A stretch of DNA of 64,000 nucleotides from Aestuariibacter sp. GS-14 (GTDB lineage: Bacteria > Pseudomonadota > Gammaproteobacteria > Enterobacterales > Alteromonadaceae), in contig NZ_VHIP01000007.1 in assembly GCF_006494365.1 (NCBI RefSeq), positions 62,001 to 126,000 on the forward strand. Reading direction: 5' to 3'. This document shows positions 18,150 to 27,241 of the stretch, piece after piece; positions within the stretch are counted from its first letter, which is position 1; each line of letters starts with the position of its first letter. Below the pieces are notes generated by a model that was not told the origin of the DNA, made no database searches, and saw only the letters and a list, made by a program, of their open reading frames with translations. Position numbers and translations under genes: made by a program.

Positions 18150-18854
18150 TTGACCGATTTTATGCTGGTGTATCTGGTCTTGATTGTGGGTGCCTGCCTG
18201 CAAAGCGTTATCGGCTTTGGTCTGGGCTTGTTGGGTGCGCCACTGATTTATCTGCTCATGCCTGAGTTAGTACCAGGGCCTATGATCCTTAATGCGTTAC
18301 TGCTCACCACGCTATTGGCTGTAAAACATCAGTACGACATCGATTTAAAGCAAACTGGCTTCTCTATTTTGGGAGGCACCGCAGGGGTACTCGTTGCGGG
18401 TAGTGTGTTGCTTTACATCGACGCACATCAGTACCAGATGCTATTAGGCTTTTGTATTCTTGCAGCCGTAGTGTTATCGCTGGTAGGGGTAAAGCCCAGA
18501 ATCAGTATTATCAGCAACCTTATTGCCGCCATGGTGTCTGGATTTATGGGTACCACTACCTCCGCGGGCGGTGCACCTATGGGGTTGCTGTATCAGTCTG
18601 AAGACAAGAATAAAATAAAAGCCAATCTCAGCGTGTTCTTTGTATACATCAATATGTTCGGCATAGCCGTGCTGTGGTTCACAGGGGCGGCTGGACACAA
18701 GGATTTAGAGCTATTCCTGCGCTGCATACCGGCCATTCTGATCGGATGGTTGTTGTCATATTTTGTTAACCGTAGAATCAATGAGGAATTTACCCGCAAA
18801 CTCATTCTTGCCGTGGCGGCATTTGCAGGTGTGGTGCTCATTCTGGCACACTAA
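18150..18854 (+). CDS. TauE/SafE-family membrane permease
   Basis: Membrane protein of the TSUP (sulfite exporter TauE/SafE, DUF81) family, with about 7-8 helices in 234 residues. VIGFGLGLLGAPLIYLL near residue 20 and SGFMGTTTSAGGAPMGLLYQ near 132 are the two repeat motifs of this fold. The frame opens with TTG at 18150 nine bases after AGG; an ATG at 18162 is an alternative. Known members move sulfite, sulfoacetate or other organic anions. Here it is followed by a sugar lactonase 34 bases on, under the arabinan-type operator, so movement of an aldonate is inferred but untested. Confidence 0.82.
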   Translation: MTDFMLVYLVLIVGACLQSVIGFGLGLLGAPLIYLLMPELVPGPMILNALLLTTLLAVKHQYDIDLKQTGFSILGGTAGVLVAGSVLLYIDAHQYQMLLGFCILAAVVLSLVGVKPRISIISNLIAAMVSGFMGTTTSAGGAPMGLLYQSEDKNKIKANLSVFFVYINMFGIAVLWFTGAAGHKDLELFLRCIPAILIGWLLSYFVNRRINEEFTRKLILAVAAFAGVVLILAH

Positions 18855-18888
18855 GCCTTCGTTTTATTCATTATCAAATTGTAAACTT

Positions 18889-19767
18889 ATGGCTGTGGCT
18901 GCACTTCGTGCTTTATATCCTGTTGCCTGCACCCTCGGAGAAGGACTCCATTACAGCGCCTCCCTGGATCGCCTGTTTTGGGTAGACATTAAAGCGCCTG
19001 CGCTGTTTCAAATGTGTATGCGGACGCGCAGTCATCAACGTGTTCCCATGCCAGAGCCGATTGGCTGGGTTAAGGAAACCGCAAGCGGCCAATGGCTGGG
19101 TGGGTTTCAGAGCGGTGTGTACTGGCTTAATCGGCATTTCCAGCCAGAAGATAAAGTGTGCGCACTGCCCGATGAACCACTTTCAAATCGCCTTAACGAT
19201 GCCAAAACTGATCGCCAGGGACATTTGTACTTCGGCACCATGGATAACCATGAACAACAACCTTCCGGTCAGTTGTACAGGCTCACCGCTCAAGGTGCGG
19301 TCTCTGTTGATAGCGGATACATTGTGTCTAACGGGCCGGCGTTCAGCGTTTGCGGAGCGTACCTGTACACAGTGAGTTCTTCTGAACGCGTTATTTATCG
19401 GGCCAGGGTTGGGCGTGCGGGCGACTTAATCGACAAACACCCCTTTATTCAATTCAGCATGGTTGATGGCTATCCTGACGGGCTGACCGTGGACTCAAGC
19501 GGCAACCTGTGGGTGGCTTGTTGGCAGGGGTTTGGCGTGCGATGTTATTCTGCGTCTGGCAGATTTATCCGGCACATTATGTTACCTGCGCCCAATGTAA
19601 CCAATGTTACCTTTGCCGGAACCCATTATGACCGATTATTTGTTACCACTGCCCGAATTGGCCTGAGTGAGTCTGTACTGGCAAGATACCCTTTGTCAGG
19701 CGCACTTTTCGAACTGGATGTGACGCAGCGCGGTATTGCTGAACACCCGGTTTATATGGGGTGCTAA
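18889..19767 (+). CDS. SMP-30/gluconolactonase-family sugar lactonase
   Basis: Opens the aldono-lactone produced by a sugar 1-dehydrogenase to the free acid. The 292-residue beta-propeller shows the divalent-metal ligands of the family: E19 in LGEGLHY, N148 in SNGPAFS and D197 in PDGLTVDSSGNLWVA, plus the substrate-site NRLNDAKTDRQG. The start is placed at ATG 18889; the frame is open further up but that would run through the permease gene in another frame. A clear ribosome site is missing, so translational coupling to the permease is possible. With the dehydrogenase it forms the first two steps of an oxidative pentose or galactose route. The dehydratase and later steps are not in the window. 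Confidence 0.85.
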   Translation: MAVAALRALYPVACTLGEGLHYSASLDRLFWVDIKAPALFQMCMRTRSHQRVPMPEPIGWVKETASGQWLGGFQSGVYWLNRHFQPEDKVCALPDEPLSNRLNDAKTDRQGHLYFGTMDNHEQQPSGQLYRLTAQGAVSVDSGYIVSNGPAFSVCGAYLYTVSSSERVIYRARVGRAGDLIDKHPFIQFSMVDGYPDGLTVDSSGNLWVACWQGFGVRCYSASGRFIRHIMLPAPNVTNVTFAGTHYDRLFVTTARIGLSESVLARYPLSGALFELDVTQRGIAEHPVYMGC

Positions 19768-19796
19768 CTGGGCGAGTAGACATACAATCAATCGCG

Positions 19797-20801
19797 CTAG
19801 TTAACCCGTGCCACAGAATCCCGTTTCACAATAGTAGGCGTATATTTAAACGTTGTGCCCGGTTCTGGAAAATGCCCTTTTGCGCAATCCAAAGCAAGAC
19901 TGGCCGCATGCTTTGCCATCATTTCGATTGGATAACGCAATGTGGTGAGCTTGGGGCGACAGTATTTGGCAAGTAATACGTCATCGTATCCGACTACCGA
20001 CACTTTATCCGGCACAGAAATGTTGTGATCCAATAACATAGACAGCGCGCCGGCTGCCATCGCATCATTGTATGCCAGAATCGCGGTAAACTTTACGCCT
20101 CTGGCTAACAGGTTTTGTACAGCGATTTCACCGCCTTCCTGATCCGGTGTAGCAAACTCAATATGAGACTCCGGCAGGTGCTTACCCGCTTCGCTAAGGG
20201 CCAGTTTTATCCCATCCAAACGCTGAACCGGGTCGAGAATTTGATAGCGGCTACTAATTACGGCAATGTTTTCATGCCCGTGATGCAGAATATGTTCTGC
20301 CATTAATTTACCGCCGGCCTGGTTATCCAGCCATACGCAGCGATTGCCAATAGCTTCTATGTATCGGTTGATCAGAATAAAGCCCGGTACCTGCTTGGCG
20401 AACTGCACCAGCGTATCATCGTCGAGAAATTTACTGTGTACCACCATAGCTTCACAGCGATGCTCCATTAACGTCTCAATAGCGCGCATTTCCGTTTCCG
20501 GACTGGTAGACCCTGCACTCATCAGAATCTGGATGCTGTTAGTTCGGCACATTGTTTCGATACCGTGTGCCAGGCTGGCGAAAAAGGGATCGTGTAACTC
20601 GGCAATTACTACGCCTATCGCTGGATTTCGCTGGGTAACGAGCGCGCGCGCATTGGCATTGGGGCGATAGCCCATCTCATCCATAATTTTTTTCACGCGC
20701 TCGCGCGTTGCATCGCCTACTTTAGGTCCATTGTTTATAACACGGGAAACCGTGGCCAGTGACACGCCTGCCGCGCTGGCTATATCTTTTATTGTTGCCA
20801 T
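19797..20801 (-). CDS. galR: LacI-family galactose repressor
   Basis: Transcription regulator of galactose genes. The 334 residues are alignable along their length with E. coli GalR: helix-turn-helix MATIKDIASAAGVSLATVSR, hinge NANARAL, and effector-domain blocks RCEAMVVHSKFL, FILINRYIEAIGNRC, NFTA-like KFTAILAYNDAMAAG and VVGYDDVLLAKYCRPKLTT. It is divergent from galM, and 18-bp CG-centred palindromes lie in front of galM and galT. The region in front of galR has only a weak GTAAAACATTTCCC match. It converges on the lactonase gene. Galactose as inducer is inferred from the family and cluster. Confidence 0.92.
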   Translation of the reverse strand: MATIKDIASAAGVSLATVSRVINNGPKVGDATRERVKKIMDEMGYRPNANARALVTQRNPAIGVVIAELHDPFFASLAHGIETMCRTNSIQILMSAGSTSPETEMRAIETLMEHRCEAMVVHSKFLDDDTLVQFAKQVPGFILINRYIEAIGNRCVWLDNQAGGKLMAEHILHHGHENIAVISSRYQILDPVQRLDGIKLALSEAGKHLPESHIEFATPDQEGGEIAVQNLLARGVKFTAILAYNDAMAAGALSMLLDHNISVPDKVSVVGYDDVLLAKYCRPKLTTLRYPIEMMAKHAASLALDCAKGHFPEPGTTFKYTPTIVKRDSVARVN

Positions 20802-20936
20802 GTAGCTATGAAATCCTGTTACACATTTTCGTCGTTAGAGTAAAACATTTCCCTGCCGGGCGGTAATGCTTTTTGTCACTCAATAGGCAAGCCTATACAA
20901 ATTGTTAACAGAGTCTATCACACTTGTTGATTTATG

Positions 20937-20954
20937 AGGTAAAACGTATAACCT
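20937..20954 (+). promoter_or_regulatory. GalR-type operator upstream of galM
   Basis: AGGTAAAACGTATAACCT, a near-palindrome centred on CG, differs by one base from the site in front of galT. It ends 30 bases before the galM ATG. Confidence 0.75.
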
Positions 20955-20984
20955 TTTGTGCTAATACAGATAAAAGAGATCAGC

Positions 20985-22046
20985 ATGACACAATTTAAAG
21001 CAGGCATTGAATCAGCATCATTTGGTAGTGCAGAGTGCGGCAATGTTGAGTTACTTACGCTCACCAATGAGCAGGGTATGCAGGTAAAAGTGAGCACATT
21101 AGGCGCTACTCTGGTGAGCGTGAGCACAGAAGATAAACACGGTAAATTCGCAAACATTGTGCTTGGCATGGATTGCGCTGAAGACTATCTCGCAGACAGC
21201 GCCTATTTGGGACGCACGATCGGCCCGGTAGCTAATCGGATTGCTAATGCCCGGTTTAGTCTGGATGGCAACAAGTATGAGCTGGAAAAGAACGACGGTG
21301 AAAACTGCCTGCATAGCGGCAGTACTGGTCTGCATAACAAGCTCTGGAGCGCCAGCCATAGTATCACCCCACAAGGTTGTGAACTTGTCTTAACCGTTAA
21401 GCACGGCGATCTGGAAGGCGGATTTCCTGGCAATAAGCAATTTCAGGTGTGTTACCTGCTGGGCCACAACAATACGCTGACCATTTCATTTATTGCCCGC
21501 TCTGATAAGACTACACCGGTAAGTCTGACTAACCATGCATATTTCAATCTTGCGGGCACCGGTGATGTTCTGGCGCACCAGTTGAGAATGCACTCTAATG
21601 CAATTACGCCGGTAGATTCTACCTTGATCACCACCAAGGAATACTTGCCTGTTTCAGGTACGCCTTTTGATTTTGAACCAGCTAAAACTTTGGTTAAGGG
21701 GTTGGTAAGTAATCACATTCAAATGCAATATGGCAGTGGTTATGATCACAATTTCGTGCTTGAAGGAGAGGGGGGGCCCTTTGCCATATTGAGTGAGGTT
21801 AATAGTGGTAGAAGAATGACCGTATCCACTGATATGCCGGGTGTGCAGCTTTACACGGGTAACTTTGTACAGGGTACACGAAACGCAGTGGGTGATGCTC
21901 CATTTGTTAAGCATGCGGGCGTTTGCCTGGAAGCTCAGAATTTCCCTGATGCACCGAACTGGCCTGATCGGCCGGATTTCTGGATCACACCTGAAAAACC
22001 ATATAAAGCCTATATTCGCTTCGCATTTGACGTGTTGAGCGAGTAA
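20985..22046 (+). CDS. galM: Aldose 1-epimerase (mutarotase)
   Basis: Interconverts beta- and alpha-D-galactose so galactokinase can act. The 353-residue beta-sandwich has GRTIGPVANRIANARF, the catalytic His in TNHAYFNLAGTG and the catalytic Glu in CLEAQNFPDAPN. ATG 20985 is chosen, with AAGAGA before it; a GTG at 20958 would begin almost inside the operator. First gene of the galactose cluster; a 332-base gap with a second operator separates it from galT. Cytoplasmic, no signal peptide. Confidence 0.93.
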   Translation: MTQFKAGIESASFGSAECGNVELLTLTNEQGMQVKVSTLGATLVSVSTEDKHGKFANIVLGMDCAEDYLADSAYLGRTIGPVANRIANARFSLDGNKYELEKNDGENCLHSGSTGLHNKLWSASHSITPQGCELVLTVKHGDLEGGFPGNKQFQVCYLLGHNNTLTISFIARSDKTTPVSLTNHAYFNLAGTGDVLAHQLRMHSNAITPVDSTLITTKEYLPVSGTPFDFEPAKTLVKGLVSNHIQMQYGSGYDHNFVLEGEGGPFAILSEVNSGRRMTVSTDMPGVQLYTGNFVQGTRNAVGDAPFVKHAGVCLEAQNFPDAPNWPDRPDFWITPEKPYKAYIRFAFDVLSE

Positions 22047-22061
22047 TTCACATAGCCTTGC

Positions 22062-22082
22062 GCTGCCAGCTTTGCTGGCAGC
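22062..22082 (+). terminator. Strong hairpin after galM, no T-run
   Basis: GCTGCCAGC (22062-22070) and GCTGGCAGC (22074-22082) form a 9-bp perfect stem with a 3-base loop, 15 bases after the galM stop. No T-run follows, so it may be an mRNA-stabilising or attenuating structure. Confidence 0.45.
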
Positions 22083-22248
22083 CTGACGTGCTGAGTTTGA
22101 GTAAGCTTAAAAAAGTAACCTTACTTCCTGCCGGTCTGTCGTCTCCTAATACGATTCCGGACATAAATATGCTATTGATATCAAGTAATAATTTATTTGT
22201 GAAATGATATCCTGAACTGAATTGTTAAAAAATTACATAGTTAGTTTG

Positions 22249-22294
22249 TTTACAAAAACGAATTTTTATTTACAATAGGTAAAACGTTTAACCT
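22249..22294 (+). promoter_or_regulatory. galT promoter with adjoining GalR-type operator
   Basis: TTTACA (22249-22254), a 16-base spacer and TACAAT (22271-22276) resemble a sigma-70 promoter. The operator AGGTAAAACGTTTAACCT at 22277-22294 starts directly after the -10 element and is palindromic at all but one pair. A repressor there would block initiation. Confidence 0.65.
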
Positions 22295-22378
22295 AATCAT
22301 CATTACACACCACATTGTTGAACAAAGTTCGTATTTTGCAGCGATATTTGGTGTATGAATTGCTTAAAGGGCTTTGGA

Positions 22379-23422
22379 ATGACTACTGCGTTCAATCCTT
22401 CTGATCATCCTCATCGTCGTTACAATCCATTGATTGGCGAATGGGTGCTGGTTTCGCCGCATCGGGCAAAGCGCCCATGGCAGGGCCAAAGTGACGAACC
22501 CGACAACACGCCCCGTCCGGCCTATGACGAAACCTGCTACTTGTGCGCTGGCAACAAGCGTATTAACGGTGAGATGAATCCGGCATACAAGCAAACTTTT
22601 GTGTTCACCAACGATTTTGCTGCGCTGCAGGAAGATACACCAGATGCCGAGTCAAGTGACCCACTGTTTCGCTTTCAGGCTGAGCAGGGTTGTAGCCGGG
22701 TAATTTGCTTTTCGCCGGATCACAGTAAAACGCTGCCAGAATTAACCCCTGCTCAACGCGAAGCTGTGGTTGCCACCTGGATGGAACAAACAGCAGAGTT
22801 AAGCAACGCTTACACCTGGGTACAGGTATTTGAAAATAAAGGGGCTATGATGGGGTGTTCAAATCCGCATCCTCATGGTCAGGTATGGGCACAAAAACAC
22901 ATGCCTACACTCGCCGCCAAAAAATCTGAGCGCTTTGCTGACTACTTCAATACGCATGGAAGTAGTTTGTTACTGGATTATGCTAAGCGTGAACTCGCGC
23001 AGGAAGAGCGGGTAGTCTGCAGCAATGACGACTGGGTTGTGGTAGTGCCTTACTGGGCCGCCTGGCCATTTGAAACCCTGTTGCTGCCGCGCTTTGCTGT
23101 GTCCTCATTGGCTGACATTACAACAGAGCAAGCGGTATCGCTGGCCAACATTGTTGGCGTGATCACCACAAAGTACGACAACTTGTTCAACACTTCATTT
23201 CCTTATTCGATGGGATGGCATAGCCAGCCTTTCAGTGGCGAACTCCGCCCGGATTGGGGATTGCACGCCCATTTCTTTCCACCGTTGCTGCGCTCAGCAA
23301 GCGTACGCAAATTTATGGTGGGATACGAAATGATGGCTGAAGCGCAACGTGATATTACGCCAGAGCAGGCTGCTGAACGCCTGCGCGCATTATCCAGTGT
23401 GCATTACAAAGAGAATAAATAA
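22379..23422 (+). CDS. galT: Galactose-1-phosphate uridylyltransferase
   Basis: Second Leloir step: exchanges galactose-1-phosphate with UDP-glucose. The 347 residues start [14 protein letters not shown] as in E. coli GalT, with metal ligands C53 and C56 in CYLC and the nucleophile H166 in [12 protein letters not shown] 22379 is chosen because AAAGGG lies seven bases upstream and the N terminus aligns with the family; an in-frame ATG at 22355 is less likely. galK follows after one base. Confidence 0.96.
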   Translation: MTTAFNPSDHPHRRYNPLIGEWVLVSPHRAKRPWQGQSDEPDNTPRPAYDETCYLCAGNKRINGEMNPAYKQTFVFTNDFAALQEDTPDAESSDPLFRFQAEQGCSRVICFSPDHSKTLPELTPAQREAVVATWMEQTAELSNAYTWVQVFENKGAMMGCSNPHPHGQVWAQKHMPTLAAKKSERFADYFNTHGSSLLLDYAKRELAQEERVVCSNDDWVVVVPYWAAWPFETLLLPRFAVSSLADITTEQAVSLANIVGVITTKYDNLFNTSFPYSMGWHSQPFSGELRPDWGLHAHFFPPLLRSASVRKFMVGYEMMAEAQRDITPEQAAERLRALSSVHYKENK

Positions 23423-23423
23423 G

Positions 23424-24566
23424 ATGGCGAAAGACAACGCATTATTGGCGGTATTTGAAGAATTCTATCAACACAATCCAACCGCAGATGTACATGCTCC
23501 AGGCAGGGTAAACCTGATTGGCGAGCACACGGATTACAACCAGGGATTTGTTTTTCCCGCGGCAATTAACTTCGGCACCAGAATCCTGGGTTCTGCCCGG
23601 GACGATCGCAAAGTGAGTGTTGTTGCGGTTGACTACGATTACGCAAAATGTGAGTTTTCATTGGACGACATTGAGCATGTAGATTACCCGGGATGGTCAA
23701 ACTATGTACGCGGCGTTTGCAAAGAATTGTTGCTGGTATATCCACAATTACAGGGCGCCAACCTGGTCATTACCGGTAACGTTCCGCAAGGAGCGGGGCT
23801 AAGTTCTTCCGCTTCTTTTGAAGTGGCCATTGCGAGTGCGTTTAACGCGCTGTATCAACTAGATCTGGATGGTGTGAATGCGGCACTGATTGGTCAGCGT
23901 GCAGAGAACAACTTTGTTGGGTGTTCCTGCGGTATTATGGACCAGCTTATTTCTGCTATGGGCAAAAAAGATCAGGCCATGTTACTGGATTGTAGGGACC
24001 TGTCTCGTCAATATATAAGTCTGCCAGATGATTTTGCCATTATGATCATCAATTCAAACGTAAAACGTGGGCTGGTAGACAGTGAATACAACCTGCGTCG
24101 CCAGCAGTGTGAAGGTGCAGCAAAAGCAATGGGTGTGGCGAGTTTACGCGAAGCGGACTTGGCCTTACTGGCTGAGCATCAGGGGAATATGAGTGATGAA
24201 GAGTTTCGCCGTGCCCGCCACATTATTACCGAGAACGAACGCACGGTTGCCATGTTTGCAGCGTTAAAGCAAAACGACATAGCAACCGTAAGTGCCCTGA
24301 TGGGGCAGTCTCATGTATCAATGCGTGACGACTTTGAAATTACGGTACCGCCAATTGATTATCTGGTAGAGATTGTCGGTGAAGCAATTGGCAGCCAGGG
24401 CGGTGTGCGTATGACCGGCGGCGGCTTTGGCGGTTGTGTTGTTGCTTTATTACCAAAAAATCTCACCGAAAAGGTGACTAAACTGGTGGAAGCAAAGTAT
24501 CATGCCCACACACAATTGAAACAAACGATTTACATTTGTACGGCTGAGCAAGGGGCTTTTGTTTAA
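23424..24566 (+). CDS. galK: Galactokinase
   Basis: Phosphorylates alpha-D-galactose with ATP. The 380 residues hold the GHMP-family blocks: the galactokinase signature GRVNLIGEHTDYN (about 27-39), the phosphate loop QGAGLSSSAS (about 127-136), the catalytic Asp in SCGIMDQLISAMG and the C-terminal MTGGGFGGCVVAL. ATG 23424 starts one base after the galT stop. It sits between galT and a sodium/sugar symporter in one operon. Confidence 0.96.
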   Translation: MAKDNALLAVFEEFYQHNPTADVHAPGRVNLIGEHTDYNQGFVFPAAINFGTRILGSARDDRKVSVVAVDYDYAKCEFSLDDIEHVDYPGWSNYVRGVCKELLLVYPQLQGANLVITGNVPQGAGLSSSASFEVAIASAFNALYQLDLDGVNAALIGQRAENNFVGCSCGIMDQLISAMGKKDQAMLLDCRDLSRQYISLPDDFAIMIINSNVKRGLVDSEYNLRRQQCEGAAKAMGVASLREADLALLAEHQGNMSDEEFRRARHIITENERTVAMFAALKQNDIATVSALMGQSHVSMRDDFEITVPPIDYLVEIVGEAIGSQGGVRMTGGGFGGCVVALLPKNLTEKVTKLVEAKYHAHTQLKQTIYICTAEQGAFV

Positions 24567-24615
24567 AAACGCCTCTTAGCTGCCCGAAATGTAGTATTAA
24601 AACAACAAAAAGTGT

Positions 24616-26190
24616 ATGGAAAATAGTATGAACATAGCAACGCTGGATATAGCGCTCTTTGTCGTTTACGTGGTTGGCCTGATTGGGATTGCCTGGTGGG
24701 TATCACGTGAAGAGAAAGGACATGAAAAAGACACCAATGATTACTTCCTCGCAGGTTCGAGTTTACCTTGGTGGGCCATCGGTGCATCACTGATAGCGGC
24801 TAACATTTCTGCTGAGCAGATTATTGGTATGTCGGGTTCAGGTTACATGGTGGGTCTGGCGATTGCTTCTTATGAGTGGATGGCCGCTATTACCTTAATC
24901 ATTGTAGGTAAGTACTTCCTGCCTATTTTCCTTAAACACAAAATTTACACCATGCCACAGTTCCTTGAGCAGCGCTACGACCACCGGGTTCGCATGGTAA
25001 TGGCGGTATTCTGGCTGGGTGTTTACGTATTTGTAAACCTGACTGCGGTATTGTGGTTAGGTGCTCTGGCTATTAATACCATGGCCGGGATTGATTTGAT
25101 GTACGGCATGATTTTCCTGGGGCTTTTCTCGTTAGCATATTCGCTGTACGGTGGTCTTAAAGCCGTTGCGATGACCGATATTATTCAGGTTGTGCTGTTG
25201 GTGGCAGGCGGTTTATTCCTGTCTTATACCGCATTAAATCTGATTGGCGACGGACAGGGCGTGATGGCTGGTTTCAATATTGTAACCGAACAGCTTCCTG
25301 GTAAATTCGACATGATCCTCAGCGAGGACAACCCGCATTATATGGACCTGCCAGGATTGTCGGTACTCATTGGTGGTCTGTGGATCATGAACCTGTCTTA
25401 CTGGGGTTTCAACCAGTACATTATTCAGCGCACACTGGCCGCGAAAAGTGTGCACGAAGCACAAAAAGGGATCGTGTTTGCAGCCTTCCTGAAAGTACTG
25501 ATGCCTTTAATTGTAGTGCTGCCCGGTATCGCCGCCGTATTACTGGTGCCTGATTTGGAAAAAGCGGACCAGGCCTACCCATCGTTGATGACCCTGATGC
25601 CTGTTGGCCTTAAGGGCATTATCTTTGCTGCGCTGGTCGCGGCGATTGTGTCGTCACTGGCGTCAATGACAAACAGCGTATCAACAATCTTTACCATGGA
25701 CATTTATAAAGATCGCAACCCAGGTAAATCACAGCAGCACTACGTAAAAATAGGCCGAATCGTGAGTCTGGTCGCATTGTTAATCGCCATGGTGGCAGCG
25801 AAACCGTTATTGGGACAGTTCGATCAGGCATTCCAGTATATTCAGGAATTCACCGGCTTCTTCACACCGGGTATTGTGGCTCTGTTTGCGCTGGGTATGT
25901 TCTGGAAGAAAACTACCGCGAATGGCGGTCTGGTAGCGGCAATTGGCTCAGCGGTATTCAGCCTGAGCTTCAAACTGTTACTGCCTGAACTGCCGTTTAT
26001 GGACCGCGTTGGCATTGTATTCCTGCTGTGTGTTGGCCTGGCAGTGATTGTAAGCCTGATTGAAAGCAAAGGTGACCATGCCAATGCGGTTGAACTAAAA
26101 GACATCGACTTTAAAACCACTTCTGGTTTCAACCTGGCGTCACTGGCGCTCACCATTGTAGTGGCCGCGTTTTACATCATTTGGTGGTAA
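24616..26190 (+). CDS. Sodium/sugar symporter of the galactose operon
   Basis: SSS-family inner-membrane transporter, 524 residues, about 14 helices. DYFLAGSSLPWWAIGASLIA, ISAEQIIGMSGSGY and YTMPQFLEQRYDHR are close to vSGLT-type sugar carriers, and WGFNQYIIQRTLAAKS lies in the sugar/sodium region. It follows galK by 49 bases and is followed by a strong terminator, so it is the last gene of galT-galK-symporter. Sodium-driven galactose uptake is strongly suggested by context. The start may be ATG 24616 or ATG 24628. Confidence 0.92.
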   Translation: MENSMNIATLDIALFVVYVVGLIGIAWWVSREEKGHEKDTNDYFLAGSSLPWWAIGASLIAANISAEQIIGMSGSGYMVGLAIASYEWMAAITLIIVGKYFLPIFLKHKIYTMPQFLEQRYDHRVRMVMAVFWLGVYVFVNLTAVLWLGALAINTMAGIDLMYGMIFLGLFSLAYSLYGGLKAVAMTDIIQVVLLVAGGLFLSYTALNLIGDGQGVMAGFNIVTEQLPGKFDMILSEDNPHYMDLPGLSVLIGGLWIMNLSYWGFNQYIIQRTLAAKSVHEAQKGIVFAAFLKVLMPLIVVLPGIAAVLLVPDLEKADQAYPSLMTLMPVGLKGIIFAALVAAIVSSLASMTNSVSTIFTMDIYKDRNPGKSQQHYVKIGRIVSLVALLIAMVAAKPLLGQFDQAFQYIQEFTGFFTPGIVALFALGMFWKKTTANGGLVAAIGSAVFSLSFKLLLPELPFMDRVGIVFLLCVGLAVIVSLIESKGDHANAVELKDIDFKTTSGFNLASLALTIVVAAFYIIWW

Positions 26191-26212
26191 ACCGCTAAAC
26201 AAATATTACATC

Positions 26213-26237
26213 AGCCCCTCTTGCAGGGGCTTTTTTT
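26213..26237 (+). terminator. Rho-independent terminator of the gal operon
   Basis: AGCCCCT (26213-26219) and AGGGGCT (26225-26231) with a 5-base loop and a run of seven T, starting 23 bases after the symporter stop. Confidence 0.93.
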
Positions 26238-26293
26238 ACCCGCTATTCACCTCTTCTTTGGCATGCCTCATTTTGTGGAATGAGGAGGAAACA

Positions 26294-26434
26294 ATGTATA
26301 AGACATTATCAGCATTACTGTGTTTATCCGGCATTGCACTTTCTGTGTTGGTGCCAGTCGCACCAATTCAAACGCGTGATGTCTCGCATATCTCGCCGGT
26401 TATTCTGACTGTGTGCAATAGTTATACATTGTGA
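26294..26434 (+). CDS. Small exported peptide, 46 residues, unknown function
   Basis: Not recognised. GAGGAGG at 26282-26288 lies five bases before ATG 26294, a near-perfect ribosome site. The product has a signal-peptide-like start, MYKTLSALLCLSGIALSVLV, followed by about 25 mostly polar residues (PIQTRDVSH...) with a C-terminal Cys. It stands alone after the gal terminator. The AT-poor region downstream to 26548 holds nothing else I recognise. Confidence rests on the ribosome site and signal sequence. Confidence 0.5.
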   Translation: MYKTLSALLCLSGIALSVLVPVAPIQTRDVSHISPVILTVCNSYTL

Positions 26435-26548
26435 TTAGAAAGAGCAGAATCGGTTGAATAGTTGAACAAGAAACGCTATAACCAAAGGTGGTGGCGATGT
26501 GCTTATAGGCGCAATGTGCAATTTTTTACCCAATCCATGGAGACGTGA

Positions 26549-27004
26549 GTGACTACAGCGTCAGCAGTGAAATTGTACGATTCATTTCACTCCGACAAAT
26601 ACGGCAGTGTGAAGCTGCGTATTATTGGTAATATCCTTGTGTCTCAGTTTGAAGGTCCTTGTGGCGTGCGCTTAGCGAAGTATTTTAAGCGAGACGTTAT
26701 TGATTTTGTTTCCGTACTCGAGAGCCAGCCCTGGGCATACATGAGTATTTCCAACAGTTTCGAAGCTGCCACTACGGATGCGCTGGCAATATTAACCGAA
26801 TCCTTCCTGGCTTGTGCTAATCGCGGCTGCAGAGCAGAAGCCTACGTTATGCGCTCACCCATAGCTCGCCATCAGGTAAATGCGATGCGTTCAAAGGCCG
26901 GACTTGAACATACCCCTGATATTTTCTTTGCCGATTACCGAAGTGCACGGCGACATTTGAATACTGTTTTAGTGGGATCTGCATCCTTCGTACCACCGGC
27001 TTAA
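26549..27004 (+). CDS. Hypothetical protein, STAS/SpoIIAA-like pattern
   Basis: Cytoplasmic protein of 151 residues starting with GTG after GGAGACGTGA. The alternation IIGNILVSQFEGP, then DFVSVLESQPWAYMSIS, then ALAILTESFLACANRGCRAEAYVM recalls the SpoIIAA-like (STAS) fold, in which a beta strand, a helix and a repeated strand-helix unit bind partner proteins or lipids. No catalytic motif is seen. The similarity is by eye and weak. No operon partner: 237 bases to the methyltransferase gene hold nothing recognisable. Confidence 0.6.
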   Translation: MTTASAVKLYDSFHSDKYGSVKLRIIGNILVSQFEGPCGVRLAKYFKRDVIDFVSVLESQPWAYMSISNSFEAATTDALAILTESFLACANRGCRAEAYVMRSPIARHQVNAMRSKAGLEHTPDIFFADYRSARRHLNTVLVGSASFVPPA

Positions 27005-27241
27005 TTCATCCAGAGACATTCCGTTTGTAGGTTATTCGCAACGGCAGTGTGTTTGGCTTTGTCGTTTTAATGTTCCTTTTATACGGTCAATTAGACAAGA
27101 TTCCTTTTGATGAGCTAGCGGCATTCTTTGCTGAAAGCCTCAAATAGCGGTTTTTGATTGGGTACATAGGCTGTAAAGGGCAGTAGAAACTATTCAGGTC
27201 TCTTCTGTCGTTTAAGAGCCTATACAATTGGTTGTAAAGAT

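Noticed and set aside
18763-18888. Upstream extension of the lactonase gene to 18763
   Set aside because: It would run through the 3' part of the permease gene in another frame; the SMP-30 domain begins after ATG 18889.
20958-20984. GTG 20958 as the galM start
   Set aside because: It lies four bases after the operator with no room for a ribosome site, and homology begins at ATG 20985.
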